From: Granulosicoccus antarcticus IMCC3135
GTDB taxonomy: Bacteria; Pseudomonadota; Gammaproteobacteria; Granulosicoccales; Granulosicoccaceae
NCBI RefSeq assembly: GCF_002215215.1
Contig: NZ_CP018632.1
Coordinates: 1-57,500 of the forward strand
Length of the DNA: 57,500 bases
Reading direction: 5' to 3'
Shown here: positions 10,862-20,908 of the stretch, in pieces
Layout of the letters: every line of letters begins with the position of its first letter
Numbering within the stretch: the first letter of the stretch is position 1
The notes under the pieces: generated by a model
Databases searched by the model: none
The model's input: only the letters and a program-made list of their open reading frames with translations
What the model was told of the DNA's origin: nothing
Translations under genes and position numbers: made by a program

Positions 10862-13507
10862 TGGTTTAGAGAAATAGTAGCCCTGATACCCTTCACATCC
10901 TTCTTTTGCAAGCATGGGCAGTATGTCGCCGTCCTCTACACCTTCGGCAATAACTCGTATTCCCAGTGTTCTGGCTAGTGCAATGATGCTCTTGATCACC
11001 GTCACGGCATGGGGAAAGCGCTTGATATCGGCTATGAAGGATCTATCGATTTTCAGATGATCGAGAGGCAGCTGGCTCAGATAAGCCAGTGAGGAATAGC
11101 CGGTTCCAAAATCATCGAGCGAAATTTGAACTCCTAAATCTTTGATATCATTGATAATATTTGTCTCTATGGTCTGAACCAACGCAGATTCGGTGATTTC
11201 CAGTATCAGGCTATCTGGTCGCATGGAGTGCTTGTCCAGAGTCGCTGCAACTCTCTGCGCAAAGTGTGGTGTACCCAGTTGCCGTGCAGATACATTCACA
11301 GACATGGTCGTGGCCGGTCCTATCAGACCTTTGCGCAACCAGATTCTATGTTGTCCGCAGGCTTGACCAATGGCCCATTCACCCAGTTCGCCAATCAGCC
11401 CTGTCTCCTCGAGCACATCAATGAAGGCGCCCGGGCTGACATGTTCGCCGGTGTCTTGCGGCCAGCGCAACAAAGCCTCGAATCCCAGTAGACGTTGTTC
11501 CTTGATCAGCAGTTGAGGCTGATAGAAGAGTTCGAAATCCTGACGATCAACAGCTCGTCGCAAACTGGTGATAAGCACCGATCTGTCACGTTGGGCTTGA
11601 TCGAGTTCAGGGGTAAAGAAGATATGTCGCGATCGACCAGACAGTTTTGCCCGATACAGCGCCACATCAGCTTGTTTGATCAGGCTGTTGGCGTCTTGTG
11701 AGCCGTTGTGACCCATCCCGGTCGCCAAAGCGATGCCGACGCTGGCAGAGACATACACTTCTTCCATTTGTAAAAGGAAGGGTTGCTTGAGACCATGCAC
11801 GATGGCATCAGCCACGATACTGGCATCCTGACTGTTCTCCAGAGTGCGCAGTGTCACAGTAAATTCATCACCACCGAGCCGGGCAACGACATCCTCTTCA
11901 CGCACGGTATGCCGAATTCTGCGCGCTACCTGTTGCAGCAACTCATCGCCGGCATCATGACCCAGGGTATCGTTGATAGCCTTGAAACCATCAAGATCAA
12001 TGAACAGTAAGGCAATGATTCCATGTGGCTTGCGCTTGTCCAGTGCCAGGTGCAACTGGTTGAGAAAGCTATTGCGATTGGGCAGACCTGTCAAAGCGTC
12101 GTGATGTGCAATTTGCGTCAGTCGTTTTTCTGCCAGGTATTGCTCGGTAATGTCCATGATCACAACGAGGCTACCGGTCAGGTTTTTCAGTGAGTTGATC
12201 AGACCGGTCGCGCTCATGCTGACCCACAGAGAACGCCCATCAGGAGGGTTCAGACGCACCACCTGACGATAGGTATTGCCATCCAGCAGAGCACGACGCA
12301 TATTCATCAGCGTTTGCGCTCTCTCGTTTTCATAGAGGGTGTCAATCCAGCCACTGTGCATGTTCTGTTCGAGAGAATGTCCAGTCAGCTGACACCACAT
12401 GTCGTTGGCATAATCACAAGTCCATTCCTGGTTGAGCTTGACGATGCCCACCGGTGCCAGCTGCGCGAGTGTTTTGTACTGGACAGAGGCATCCTGCAAT
12501 TCGCGCGCAGATTGGATCCGGTCACTGATGTCATTGAAGATCAGAGTGCTGAATACCTGATCCTTGATACGAGTATGAAAGCTTGCAAGCTCCACGGCAA
12601 AACGACGACCATCCGCTTTCATCGCCATGACGTTATTCACGACAGTGGCAGGGGTATCCTGAGATTGCAGCGAATTGTTGTAACTGGCGGCTCGATGTCG
12701 GAGTGAATCGAGCACATCCTGCGGCAGAAAATTATCGACTGAGGAGCCCAGAGCCTGATGAATATCGACACCGAACATTCGTTCGCAGGCAGGGTTGAAG
12801 GCGGTGATCTTGATGTGTTCATCAATCGTCATCACACCATTGAAAGATGCGTTCAGCACCGTGACCAGTTGCCGGCTGGTTTGCCCGATGTCGGCAATGA
12901 CATTGTTGATGCCGCGATTCACGATGCTGTTGATGTGCACTCGCATGAAAGCATCGAGCATGGATTGCAACCGGTCGAGAAGCACCAGATCGAAGCGAAG
13001 CTCGGCATTGGCCACGAATAACAAAGCTCGCACTTCATCCTTCTCGCGTATCGGCAGCAAGGCAAAGGAGCGTACGCGTGGATGACAACTGGGCAGATTG
13101 GATGTCAGCAGACTGGCTGCATTATTCGAAAAAATGGCTTTGCCGCTGGATATGACGTCCATCAACAGGCTATCCGGCTGACGATGAAGTAGCGTGTCGT
13201 GTTGCCTGGAGGCAGAGCCGCCGGTCTCTAGTGATACCACTGCATCCAGTTTCAGCAGCAGACCCGTGCTGGCCTGTGAGGGTTCCAGGCGCAGTACACA
13301 GCCATAGCTTGCATCAATGAGGCGTAATGACTCAATGATCAGCTCTTCACCCAGTTCACGCAAGGACAAGGCACGCGCTACCCGATCGCCGACTCGTTCG
13401 AGGAATCGGATCTGGATATTGTCTACAGCTTGTCGCACCTCGTGATCGGCACGCCTCTCTGTTCCAGTATCACTCACACGAATCGGTATTCCTGTAATCC
13501 ACTCCAC
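10757..13507 (-). CDS. GAF-PAS-PAS-GGDEF-EAL cyclic-di-GMP enzyme
   Basis: This 916-residue protein probably makes and/or breaks cyclic di-GMP. A GAF-like region covers about 25-195, two PAS domains about 210-330 and 340-455, the diguanylate cyclase about 465-625 and the EAL phosphodiesterase about 645-885. GGDEF is intact at 545-549, with an RxxD inhibitory site at 536-539 spaced five residues before it. The EAL motif is at 677-679, and LEITES and DDFGTGYSS (from 798) keep the catalytic acids. Both enzymatic halves therefore look competent. No membrane segment is seen, so it is likely a cytoplasmic sensor. The start is GTG. It overlaps the plus-strand unknown gene at its 3' end. Confidence 0.93.
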   Translation of the reverse strand: MEWITGIPIRVSDTGTERRADHEVRQAVDNIQIRFLERVGDRVARALSLRELGEELIIESLRLIDASYGCVLRLEPSQASTGLLLKLDAVVSLETGGSASRQHDTLLHRQPDSLLMDVISSGKAIFSNNAASLLTSNLPSCHPRVRSFALLPIREKDEVRALLFVANAELRFDLVLLDRLQSMLDAFMRVHINSIVNRGINNVIADIGQTSRQLVTVLNASFNGVMTIDEHIKITAFNPACERMFGVDIHQALGSSVDNFLPQDVLDSLRHRAASYNNSLQSQDTPATVVNNVMAMKADGRRFAVELASFHTRIKDQVFSTLIFNDISDRIQSARELQDASVQYKTLAQLAPVGIVKLNQEWTCDYANDMWCQLTGHSLEQNMHSGWIDTLYENERAQTLMNMRRALLDGNTYRQVVRLNPPDGRSLWVSMSATGLINSLKNLTGSLVVIMDITEQYLAEKRLTQIAHHDALTGLPNRNSFLNQLHLALDKRKPHGIIALLFIDLDGFKAINDTLGHDAGDELLQQVARRIRHTVREEDVVARLGGDEFTVTLRTLENSQDASIVADAIVHGLKQPFLLQMEEVYVSASVGIALATGMGHNGSQDANSLIKQADVALYRAKLSGRSRHIFFTPELDQAQRDRSVLITSLRRAVDRQDFELFYQPQLLIKEQRLLGFEALLRWPQDTGEHVSPGAFIDVLEETGLIGELGEWAIGQACGQHRIWLRKGLIGPATTMSVNVSARQLGTPHFAQRVAATLDKHSMRPDSLILEITESALVQTIETNIINDIKDLGVQISLDDFGTGYSSLAYLSQLPLDHLKIDRSFIADIKRFPHAVTVIKSIIALARTLGIRVIAEGVEDGDILPMLAKEGCEGYQGYYFSKPLPAREMANTLKNLETVRLSHYANFIDLDSTVAQR

Positions 13508-13630
13508 GCGGATATTGTGCTCTCCTCAGAAGTGAGGTGAGCCAATCACTCTATAACGAACAGGGGGAATTGCCCAACTGTTCAATCTAGTGTAGTGCAA
13601 GCATGACCATGTGAAGCGAGGAGACCTGTT

Positions 13631-13640
13631 ATGACGTCAT
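13631..13640. promoter_or_regulatory. Perfect 10-base palindrome upstream of the GGDEF-EAL gene
   Basis: ATGACGTCAT is a perfect palindrome in the 152-base gap between the start of the minus-strand GGDEF-EAL gene and the end of hemD. It could be an operator, but no regulator is implied by the sequence. Confidence 0.25.
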
Positions 13641-13659
13641 CGGATATGTACACATAGTG

Positions 13660-14406
13660 TCAGGAATGCAATCTGAAAAATTGCTGTATTGCTGTTATCT
13701 GACCCTCATCACCGGGTGGGCAGGCCACGATCGGATCCTTCGAAAAGCCGAACAGTTTCGCCTTCTCGATAGCTCGTTGACTGTTTACCACCAATGGTAG
13801 CTGCAGCACGCCAGGTAAGTGCTGGCCGGTCAGGATTACCAGGTTATCCAAAGACTCGTTACTGGTAACGCTAATCAGATCCAGTGGCTTTTTGTCGAGA
13901 ATTGTTGCAATTAAATGCATGTTTTTACTGGGTATTTCACGGCGGTACAGATCCATTTCCGACACTTGCCAGCCTGATGTTCGCAACTGACTGCTGATCA
14001 GATCACGTCCACCTTGACCTTTGATCAGCAACAAGCGAGCAGGTAAGTGATGGCTGAGTTGCGCCAGGTAGGCTTCACTGTTGAAAGGGGCCTGTGGAAT
14101 CAGTGCCAGGGGTTGGTTGAGTGTCTGCAAGGCTCTGGCGGTGGCGGCACCAATGGCATGTATAGCAACGCCATCCCAGGGCAGTGGTCGCTGTGCATGG
14201 GCAAAATTCACAGCATTGGCACTGGTGAACAGCACGATATCAAATCGTACTTGAGGATCATCCTGCAATGGTGTACCGGGTAACGATGCAATGCTCAGGC
14301 AGGGCAGGTGACTGACCGTGAAACCCAGAGCCTGCAGCTTGTGCGAAAAAGCGTGATGTTGCCCGGTCGGCCGTGTGTTCAGGATATGCGGTGATGATGA
14401 AAACAT
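13660..14406 (-). CDS. hemD: Uroporphyrinogen-III synthase HemD
   Basis: HemD closes and inverts the D ring of hydroxymethylbilane to give uroporphyrinogen III for heme and related tetrapyrroles. The 248-residue product begins MFSSSPHILNTRPTGQ, where the NTRP motif matches the family N-terminus. I choose the ATG at 14406; a longer reading from 14472 would run into the argH leader. Family features such as SVTSNESLDNL are present; sequence conservation in HemD is low, so the call rests on length, start motif and this segment. hemC, usually the neighbour, is absent. It is divergent from argH with 80 bases between starts. Confidence 0.85.
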   Translation of the reverse strand: MFSSSPHILNTRPTGQHHAFSHKLQALGFTVSHLPCLSIASLPGTPLQDDPQVRFDIVLFTSANAVNFAHAQRPLPWDGVAIHAIGAATARALQTLNQPLALIPQAPFNSEAYLAQLSHHLPARLLLIKGQGGRDLISSQLRTSGWQVSEMDLYRREIPSKNMHLIATILDKKPLDLISVTSNESLDNLVILTGQHLPGVLQLPLVVNSQRAIEKAKLFGFSKDPIVACPPGDEGQITAIQQFFRLHS

Positions 14407-14486
14407 GGTCTCGATTGTCTGCTTCCGGTACCCGAGTTCGAGTCTAATCAGTACACTTGTACCAGTATGCACCAGACAATTTGATT

Positions 14487-15938
14487 ATGAACTCTACAGA
14501 TCAACCCACGCAAGCTGACGGTAACGCAGCCCCCCAGACTTCAACGACCAACTCGCAATGGGGAGGACGTTTCAGCGAATCGACCGACGAATTCGTGCAA
14601 GCGTTTACCGCATCGGTGCAATTCGATCAACGCATGTACCGCCAGGACATAGCGGGTTCACGGGCGCACGCCACTATGCTGGCGCGCATCGGCGTGCTCA
14701 GTGAAGAGGACCTTGCAGCCATCATCGGTGGACTGGATGCGATCGAAACTGATATCGCAGAAGGTAACTTTACCTGGTCTATCGCACTCGAAGACGTACA
14801 CATGAACATCGAGGCTGCTCTCACAGCCCGCATCGGCGACGCCGGTAAACGGCTACATACGGGTCGATCGCGTAATGACCAGGTGGCGACGGACATTCGT
14901 CTGTACATGCGTGATGCCTGTGACGCCTCTGCCGGTGAGTGCACCCGTCTTCTGGAAGGTTTACTGACACTGGCGCAAAAGCATACGGCCACCATCATGC
15001 CGGGTTTCACTCATTTGCAGACCGCTCAACCAGTTACCTTTGGTCATCACGTCATGGCCTGGTTCGAGATGCTGCTGCGCGACCTGGAACGACTCGGTGA
15101 TACTCGCCGTCGCTTGAACCGCATGCCATTGGGTGCGGCTGCTCTGGCCGGAACTTCCTACCCGATAGACCGTGAAGTGACCCGCGAGTTGCTGCAGTTC
15201 GATGCGGTTTGCGAAAATTCCCTGGACGCGGTGAGTGATCGCGACTTTGCGATTGAATTTTGTTCCAACACCGCTATCTGCCTGATGCATCTGTCCCGCA
15301 TTGCCGAAGAACTGGTTCTGTGGATGTCGGCGCAATTTCGTTTCATTGATCTGCCGGATCGCTTCTGCACTGGATCTTCGATCATGCCGCAGAAAAAAAA
15401 TCCCGATGTGCCAGAACTGGTGCGTGGCAAGACCGGTCGAGCTTATGGCAATCTGATGTCATTGCTGACGCTCATGAAAAGTCAGCCGCTGGCCTACAAC
15501 AAGGATAATCAGGAAGACAAAGAACCATTGTTCGATTCTGTGGACACCCTGCTTGGCTGCCTGCGTGCATTCGCAGATATGCTGCCAGCTATCCAGGTCC
15601 GTGAAGACTCAATGCGTGCCGCGGCCAGAGATGGTTTTTCAACGGCGACTGATCTTGCTGACTATCTGGTGCGCAAGGGTCTGGCTTTTCGCGATGCGCA
15701 CGAGGTTGTGGGCTCTGCCGTTGCGCATGGTGTCCAGCATTCGCTGGATCTGGCTGATATGTCGCTGGAAGTGCTGCAGGGCTTTGATGAGCGAATCGAG
15801 GCCGATGTCTTCGATGTACTGACCCTGGAAGGGTCAGTCAATGCGCGCCGCCATATCGGCGGCACTGCCCCAGAGGCTGTCAGCGGCGCGATCGAACGGG
15901 CCAGAACGCGCCTGCTCAGTGCTTACATGCCGAACTGA
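14487..15938 (+). CDS. argH: Argininosuccinate lyase
   Basis: ArgH splits argininosuccinate into arginine and fumarate, the last step of arginine synthesis. The product is 483 residues from the ATG at 14487, about 20 more than usual because of a polar N-terminal extension before QWGGRFSES. The fumarase-superfamily signature [12 protein letters not shown] is intact, as is the [12 protein letters not shown] stretch. I reject a start at 14457 because it adds unrelated residues. Its 3' end overlaps the convergent carboxylesterase gene by 16 bases. Confidence 0.97.
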   Translation: MNSTDQPTQADGNAAPQTSTTNSQWGGRFSESTDEFVQAFTASVQFDQRMYRQDIAGSRAHATMLARIGVLSEEDLAAIIGGLDAIETDIAEGNFTWSIALEDVHMNIEAALTARIGDAGKRLHTGRSRNDQVATDIRLYMRDACDASAGECTRLLEGLLTLAQKHTATIMPGFTHLQTAQPVTFGHHVMAWFEMLLRDLERLGDTRRRLNRMPLGAAALAGTSYPIDREVTRELLQFDAVCENSLDAVSDRDFAIEFCSNTAICLMHLSRIAEELVLWMSAQFRFIDLPDRFCTGSSIMPQKKNPDVPELVRGKTGRAYGNLMSLLTLMKSQPLAYNKDNQEDKEPLFDSVDTLLGCLRAFADMLPAIQVREDSMRAAARDGFSTATDLADYLVRKGLAFRDAHEVVGSAVAHGVQHSLDLADMSLEVLQGFDERIEADVFDVLTLEGSVNARRHIGGTAPEAVSGAIERARTRLLSAYMPN

Positions 15939-16600
15939 CGCTTCAACCAGTTGGATACATCGACTACTTCATCGGCACTGACGCTGTGTGCCATGGGGTA
16001 GTCGTGCCATTCAAGTGCAATCCTGTTTTCAAGCATCACGTCGCGAGATTGCACAGCATGTTGCATCTGGATGACATCGTCCTGTTGTCCATGTGCCATG
16101 AAGACGGGAACAGATCGGCGCTCCTCGGTGATGAGGGGCAAGGTAATGTCCTGAATCGGCAAGTAGGTGGATAAAGCCAGAATGCCGCCAAGCGTGTGCT
16201 TGCCAGTCAGTCCTTCATACAATGCAATGGCACCGCCTTGTGAAAAGCCTGCCAGTGTGATGTTGCGTGCTGCAACGCCAAGTTCGATCTGATGATCAAT
16301 AAGATCGCTGACGAGGCTGGCAGATTCACTGATGCCGGCGCTGTCCTGTTGACGGCTGCCAAAGTCCATCGAGTTGATGTCATACCAGCCACGCATGGCT
16401 GCGCCACCATTGACGGTAATGGGCCGAACTGGCGCATGAGGAAATAGAAAACGTACACCGGGACGTGCCAGTAACTGCAGTTCTGGAACGATGGGTTCGA
16501 AGTCGTGGCCGCTTGCACCCAGGCCGTGTAGCCAGATTACGGTGTACTCGACTTGTTCGGCGGTATTGATTTCAATGCAATCGAGCAGTTTCTGGGACAT
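15923..16600 (-). CDS. Alpha/beta hydrolase, carboxylesterase/phospholipase family
   Basis: The 225-residue product belongs to the small bacterial carboxylesterase family (Pseudomonas EstB, acyl-protein thioesterase-like). It has the oxyanion-hole segment [11 protein letters not shown], the nucleophile elbow GFSQGG with Ser120, Asp174 in HGQQDD and His205 in PMAHSVS, giving a complete catalytic triad. No signal peptide is seen, so it is probably cytoplasmic. The natural substrate is unknown. It converges on argH and is divergent from lptM. Confidence 0.9.
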   Translation of the reverse strand: MSQKLLDCIEINTAEQVEYTVIWLHGLGASGHDFEPIVPELQLLARPGVRFLFPHAPVRPITVNGGAAMRGWYDINSMDFGSRQQDSAGISESASLVSDLIDHQIELGVAARNITLAGFSQGGAIALYEGLTGKHTLGGILALSTYLPIQDITLPLITEERRSVPVFMAHGQQDDVIQMQHAVQSRDVMLENRIALEWHDYPMAHSVSADEVVDVSNWLKRQFGM

Positions 16601-16674
16601 GGCTTAGTACTGCTCTGGCGTGGTTAATGGGCGAGGCGAGTATACTCCAAAGCCCCCTTATCGAGAGTATTGGC

Positions 16675-16929
16675 ATGAAACGGCAAAATATGAACGGATT
16701 CATCTGCATCTTGCTGCTGTCTGTTTTTCTGGTTTCCTGCGGCAATAAAGGTGATCTGTTTCTCATTGCCGATCCCATCAGTCAGCAGGATATGCAACAA
16801 CTCCAGCAAAGCCTGAATACTGATGACATACCCACCGGTGATGCCGTGGATGTGGATGATCAGGATGTCTACAAGAAGCCGCTCAAAGATAGTGACGATA
16901 CATCTGGCGCGTCGCCAGTCGATAAATAA
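16675..16929 (+). CDS. lptM: LptM (YifL)-like small lipoprotein
   Basis: This 84-residue protein has a signal segment and a lipobox LVSC with Cys22, then GNKGDLFL, the pattern of the LptM/YifL family (lipobox followed by GxKGxLY). In E. coli LptM helps mature the LptD lipopolysaccharide translocon at the outer membrane. I choose the ATG at 16675, which has GAGAG seven bases upstream; the frame runs back to 16627. Its place just before lysA-dapF is conserved in pseudomonads and related species. The C-terminal half is acidic and low in complexity. Confidence 0.8.
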   Translation: MKRQNMNGFICILLLSVFLVSCGNKGDLFLIADPISQQDMQQLQQSLNTDDIPTGDAVDVDDQDVYKKPLKDSDDTSGASPVDK

Positions 16930-16968
16930 ACGGGATTTCCCCGAAGAATTCAACAGCTGAAACTAACA

Positions 16969-18216
16969 ATGACTGCCTTTCATCGCCAAGCCGGATCGCT
17001 CATGAGCGACCAGAAAACGCTGACATCCCTGGCCGAGGAGTTTGGCACCCCGCTGTATGTCTACAACCGCAAAGCCATCGAACAGGCCTGGCAGGAATTT
17101 GCCCAGGCGCTGGAAGGTCATCGCCATCTGATCTGTTATGCGGTCAAGGCCAATAGTAATCTGGCTATTCTGAATATTCTAGCGCGTCTTGGCTCGGGCT
17201 TCGATATCGTCTCTGAAGGGGAATTGAAACGCGTGTTGGCGGCCGGCGGTGAGCCGGGCAAGATTGTCTTTTCCGGTGTTGGCAAAAGCACCCGTGAGAT
17301 GGCGGCGGCTCTGGAGGCTGGTATCCGATGCTTCAATGTGGAGTCCGACTCAGAGCTTGAACGTCTGGCAGAAGTGGCGGCCGCCCACGGTGTCGTGGCT
17401 CCCGTGTCACTGCGTATCAACCCTGATGTGGATGCCATGACGCATCCCTATATTTCGACAGGATTGAAGGAAAACAAATTCGGTATCGGCATGGCCCATG
17501 CCATGGATACCTACCGGCGCGGTGCTTCTCTGGCCTCCCTGAATATCAAGGGAATCGATTGTCACATCGGTTCGCAGTTGACCAATCTGGAACCTTACGC
17601 CGATGCTATCGCTTTGCTGATAGACATGGTTGATCGCCTGGACGGTGAAGGTATCCATCTGTCTCATGTCGACATAGGGGGCGGTCAGGGTATTGCCTAT
17701 ACCAGCGAGGAATCACATCTGAATATCGCCAGCTGGGCTGACTGCGTCGTACAGGCAATCGGTGACAGGGATCTGGAAATTCTGGTCGAACCCGGTCGTT
17801 ACATCGTGGGTCAGGCAGGTGTGTTGTTGACTCGGGTGGAGTACCTGAAGAGCAATGAAGATCGACATTTTGCCGTTGTGGATGCTGCCATGAACGATCT
17901 CATCCGACCGGCGTTGTACAGCGCCTGGCAAGGCATCGAAGAGGTGGAAACACTGGAGCGGGAGTCAAAAATCTATGATGTTGTGGGTCCGATCTGCGAG
18001 TCGGCCGATTTTCTCGGCAAGCAACGCGAACTGGCAATTGCTCAGAACGATTTGCTGTGTGTCCGCTCTTCAGGCGCCTATGCCTCTGTAATGAGTTCCA
18101 ATTACAACACACGAGCACGCGCAGCCGAGGTCATGGTAAGTGGTGATGATGCGACTCTGGTACGTGCTCGTGAGGATATCGATGCCTTGTTTGCGAACGA
18201 ATTCATGCTGCCATGA
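16969..18216 (+). CDS. lysA: Diaminopimelate decarboxylase
   Basis: LysA decarboxylates meso-diaminopimelate to lysine with pyridoxal phosphate. The 415-residue product has the PLP lysine at about residue 60 in CYAVKANSN, the glycine loop DIGGGQGI, and the VGPICESADFLG motif that contributes the active-site Cys from the partner subunit. The start at 16969 aligns with the usual pseudomonad N-terminus. It is 39 bases after lptM and overlaps dapF by four bases, so the genes form one operon of the diaminopimelate/lysine branch. Confidence 0.97.
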   Translation: MTAFHRQAGSLMSDQKTLTSLAEEFGTPLYVYNRKAIEQAWQEFAQALEGHRHLICYAVKANSNLAILNILARLGSGFDIVSEGELKRVLAAGGEPGKIVFSGVGKSTREMAAALEAGIRCFNVESDSELERLAEVAAAHGVVAPVSLRINPDVDAMTHPYISTGLKENKFGIGMAHAMDTYRRGASLASLNIKGIDCHIGSQLTNLEPYADAIALLIDMVDRLDGEGIHLSHVDIGGGQGIAYTSEESHLNIASWADCVVQAIGDRDLEILVEPGRYIVGQAGVLLTRVEYLKSNEDRHFAVVDAAMNDLIRPALYSAWQGIEEVETLERESKIYDVVGPICESADFLGKQRELAIAQNDLLCVRSSGAYASVMSSNYNTRARAAEVMVSGDDATLVRAREDIDALFANEFMLP

Positions 18217-19046
18217 AGTCCATTGAATTTACCAAGATGCACGGTCTTGGCAATGATTTCATGGTCATTGACAATCTCCGGCAAGGGCTTGAACTGAGCC
18301 CGCAGCAGATACTCAGCCTCTCGGACAGGCATACCGGTATCGGTTTTGATCAGCTGCTGGTGGTGGAGCCTGCCAGTGTTGATGGTGTCGAGTTCGACTA
18401 CCGGATTTTCAATGCTGACGGCACCGAAGTGGAGCATTGTGGCAACGGTGCACGTTGCTTTGCCCGCTTTGTCAGTGATCGTGGCATGACGAAAAATCGA
18501 TCCATCCGCGTAAATACCTGTAATGGCGTGATAACGCTTGTCTTGCAAGATAATGGAGAGGTCATGGTGCAGATGGGCGTGCTGGTTTTCGAGCCTGCCG
18601 GGGTGCCTTTTCTAGCCGACAATGAGGCGCTTTTCTACGATCTTGAAGTCGCTGGGGAAAACTTTCAGGTAGGTGCTGCCAGTGTCGGTAATCCGCATGT
18701 GTTGCTACAGGTTGATGATGTTGATTCCGCCGAAGTTGAGCGTCTGGGACCATTGATTGAAAGTCACCCACGTTTTCCAAGACGGGTCAACGTCAGTTTC
18801 ATGCAAATAATTGACAGACAAAATATTCGTCTGCGAGTCTTCGAAAGAGGGGTTGGTGAGACGCAAGCTTGTGGCAGCGGAGCCTGTGCTGCCGTGGCTA
18901 TAGCGCATCGACAAGGAAAACTTGACAATTCGGTGTCTGTGACCTTACCCGGAGGCGAATTGAAAATACATTGGCCAAATGAAAAGACATCAATTGAAAT
19001 GACGGGCCCATGTTCTACAGTCTTTGAAGGACAAACGAGAATGTAG
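18213..19046 (+). CDS. dapF: Diaminopimelate epimerase
   Basis: DapF converts LL- to meso-diaminopimelate, the precursor of lysine and peptidoglycan. The 277-residue product has the two catalytic cysteines, Cys76 in EHCGNGARC and Cys220 in ETQACGSGA. It starts within the last codons of lysA (ATGA overlap) and is followed six bases later by the DUF484 gene. Its reaction product is the substrate of the upstream LysA. Confidence 0.97.
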   Translation: MKSIEFTKMHGLGNDFMVIDNLRQGLELSPQQILSLSDRHTGIGFDQLLVVEPASVDGVEFDYRIFNADGTEVEHCGNGARCFARFVSDRGMTKNRSIRVNTCNGVITLVLQDNGEVMVQMGVLVFEPAGVPFLADNEALFYDLEVAGENFQVGAASVGNPHVLLQVDDVDSAEVERLGPLIESHPRFPRRVNVSFMQIIDRQNIRLRVFERGVGETQACGSGACAAVAIAHRQGKLDNSVSVTLPGGELKIHWPNEKTSIEMTGPCSTVFEGQTRM

Positions 19047-19052
19047 AAAAAC

Positions 19053-19847
19053 ATGCAACCCGAACAAGCTGATCTGAGCCAGGTATTGACCGATGATGAT
19101 GTACTCCGGTTTCTGAGTAGAAACCCTGAATTCTTCGTCAACAATCAGGACATTCTGCCAAGACTGCGCATACCCCATGAGACAGGTAGTGCAGTCTCTC
19201 TGATCGAAAGGCAAGTCAGCGTACTGCGTGGCAAATGCGGAACACTGGAAAACAGCCTGCGTGACCTGATCGGTGTTGCACGTGAAAACGAATCCTTACA
19301 CCAGCGCCTGCACGTTTTGATCCAGGAAATCATTTCAGCCAGAAATCTCAACAAGATTGTCGATCTGACACGAGCCAGCCTGCAACAGAACTTCAACGCC
19401 GACGATGTTCATCTGCTGCTGTTCTGCACGGAGCCCAAAAAACCTGCTGTACGTAAGCGTACAAGCGCTGTGAGCGCGGCAAAGAGTGCGACCAAGGCTG
19501 CACCTCGGGTACGCACTCAAAAGCCGATTGAGGGCACGCAAATTGTGCCGCACGATGATTCGGCGCTAGAGCTGTTCAGTGAGTTGTTCGCCAATGCTGA
19601 GACGATTTGTGGTCTGCCGAGCGAAGAGCAACTATCGAGCCTCGTCGGTCAGGATCATTCCGATGTCGCCTCCGCTGCCTTGATACCACTGCAACATGAA
19701 AGACCACTGGGCGTCATCATACTGACCAGTCGTGACGAGTCGCGCTTTGCATCGGGCAAGGGTGTGATGTTCCTGAATCACCTGGGGCAATTGCTAAGTC
19801 GCAGATTGGCAACCTACGGCACCATTTTACCTGTAACGGTCGCGTGA
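19053..19847 (+). CDS. DUF484 family protein
   Basis: The 264-residue protein belongs to the DUF484 family, nearly always found between dapF and xerC in Gammaproteobacteria. It opens with a conserved acidic segment containing FLSRNPEFF, then a coiled-coil-like stretch and a GAF-like fold. A basic Ala/Lys-rich linker lies at about 130-155. Function is unknown. The stop overlaps the xerC GTG by four bases, so both are probably co-translated. Confidence 0.88.
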   Translation: MQPEQADLSQVLTDDDVLRFLSRNPEFFVNNQDILPRLRIPHETGSAVSLIERQVSVLRGKCGTLENSLRDLIGVARENESLHQRLHVLIQEIISARNLNKIVDLTRASLQQNFNADDVHLLLFCTEPKKPAVRKRTSAVSAAKSATKAAPRVRTQKPIEGTQIVPHDDSALELFSELFANAETICGLPSEEQLSSLVGQDHSDVASAALIPLQHERPLGVIILTSRDESRFASGKGVMFLNHLGQLLSRRLATYGTILPVTVA

Positions 19848-20836
19848 AGATGGACAAGGCCAGAGAGGACAACGCTGGCTCTGTCATGATGGAGGAGGAT
19901 GCTCAGGCTGCCGAGCAGGAAGACTCTGTCTTTCAGTCTGCCATTGACCAATACCTTGAAGATCTGCGCGTTGCTCGCCGGAGTTCACCGCACACTGTCA
20001 GCAACTATGCGCGCGATCTGCATGCGATTGCTCGTTCAGCTCAGACCAGAGAGGTTGACGGTTGGCGGAATCTGACGGCCGATCATGTTCGCAGCATCAT
20101 CGCTGAACAACATCGTGATGGCATATCGGGCCGTAGTCTGGCTCGCCGTCTATCTGCGTTACGGGGTCTCTACAATTTTCTGATGGGGCAGGGTCTGTGT
20201 GAGGTAAATCCTGCGCAAGACATTCTGGCACCCAAGGACAAGAAAGCCCTGCCCGCGACGCTGGACCCGGACGAGGTCAGCAGGCTACTGGCACAGAACC
20301 TCAACGATCCGATGATCTGTCGTGATCTTGCCATGTTCGAATTGATGTATTCATCTGGTCTACGGCTGGCTGAACTGGTCAGCATTGACTTGGCAGATCT
20401 GGATCTGAGTGTCGGTCAGGTTCGTGTTACAGGTAAAGGCGGCAAGGTTCGTGACTTGCCTGTGGGTGAGCATGCAGTCAACGCCGTCAACAAGTGGCTG
20501 GGATATCGTCGTAGTCTGCCAGGAGCTGATGATAGGGCGGTTTTTCTCAGTTCCCGGGGGCAGAGAATTGCGCCGCGCACCGTACAGATGCGGTTGAAGA
20601 AACTGGCTGAGTCTCAGGGGCTCGAGCGTGACTGCTATCCGCATATGCTACGGCATTCATTTGCCAGCCATCTGCTGGAGAGCAGTGGCGATCTGCGGGC
20701 AGTACAGGAATTGCTGGGCCACGCCGATATCAGCAGTACTCAGATCTACACGCATCTGGATTTTCAACACCTGGCGCAGGTGTATGACGAGGCGCATCCC
20801 CGTGCGAAACGCAAAGGCGTACCAGAGGACAGTTAA
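19844..20836 (+). CDS. xerC: Site-specific tyrosine recombinase XerC
   Basis: XerC with XerD resolves chromosome dimers at dif during division. The 330-residue product has a SAM-like N-terminal domain and the catalytic set Arg174, Lys198, His267, Arg270, His293 and nucleophile Tyr302 (IYTH). About 30 extra acidic residues precede the core compared with E. coli. The GTG at 19844 overlaps the DUF484 stop; an ATG two codons on is an alternative. Operon context, not phage context, supports XerC rather than a phage integrase. Confidence 0.95.
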   Translation: MKMDKAREDNAGSVMMEEDAQAAEQEDSVFQSAIDQYLEDLRVARRSSPHTVSNYARDLHAIARSAQTREVDGWRNLTADHVRSIIAEQHRDGISGRSLARRLSALRGLYNFLMGQGLCEVNPAQDILAPKDKKALPATLDPDEVSRLLAQNLNDPMICRDLAMFELMYSSGLRLAELVSIDLADLDLSVGQVRVTGKGGKVRDLPVGEHAVNAVNKWLGYRRSLPGADDRAVFLSSRGQRIAPRTVQMRLKKLAESQGLERDCYPHMLRHSFASHLLESSGDLRAVQELLGHADISSTQIYTHLDFQHLAQVYDEAHPRAKRKGVPEDS

Positions 20837-20846
20837 GGTGCCTGAG

Positions 20847-20880
20847 ACTTCGTGAAATCAATAGTGATTGCTTCACGAGT
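20847..20880. terminator. Inverted repeat between convergent xerC and the PilZ-like gene
   Basis: The arms ACTTCGTGAA and TTCACGAGT pair with one bulge, and an inner ATCA/TGAT extends the stem. There is no T-tract on either side, so it may be a weak bidirectional terminator. It lies 10 bases after the xerC stop. Confidence 0.45.
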
Positions 20881-20908
20881 TCCAAGGAGTGTTCCGGGGG
20901 CGTTAGCG

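Noticed and set aside
19844-20836. Phage integrase rather than XerC
   Set aside because: Conserved dapF-DUF484-xerC operon, no att-like repeats or phage genes nearby.
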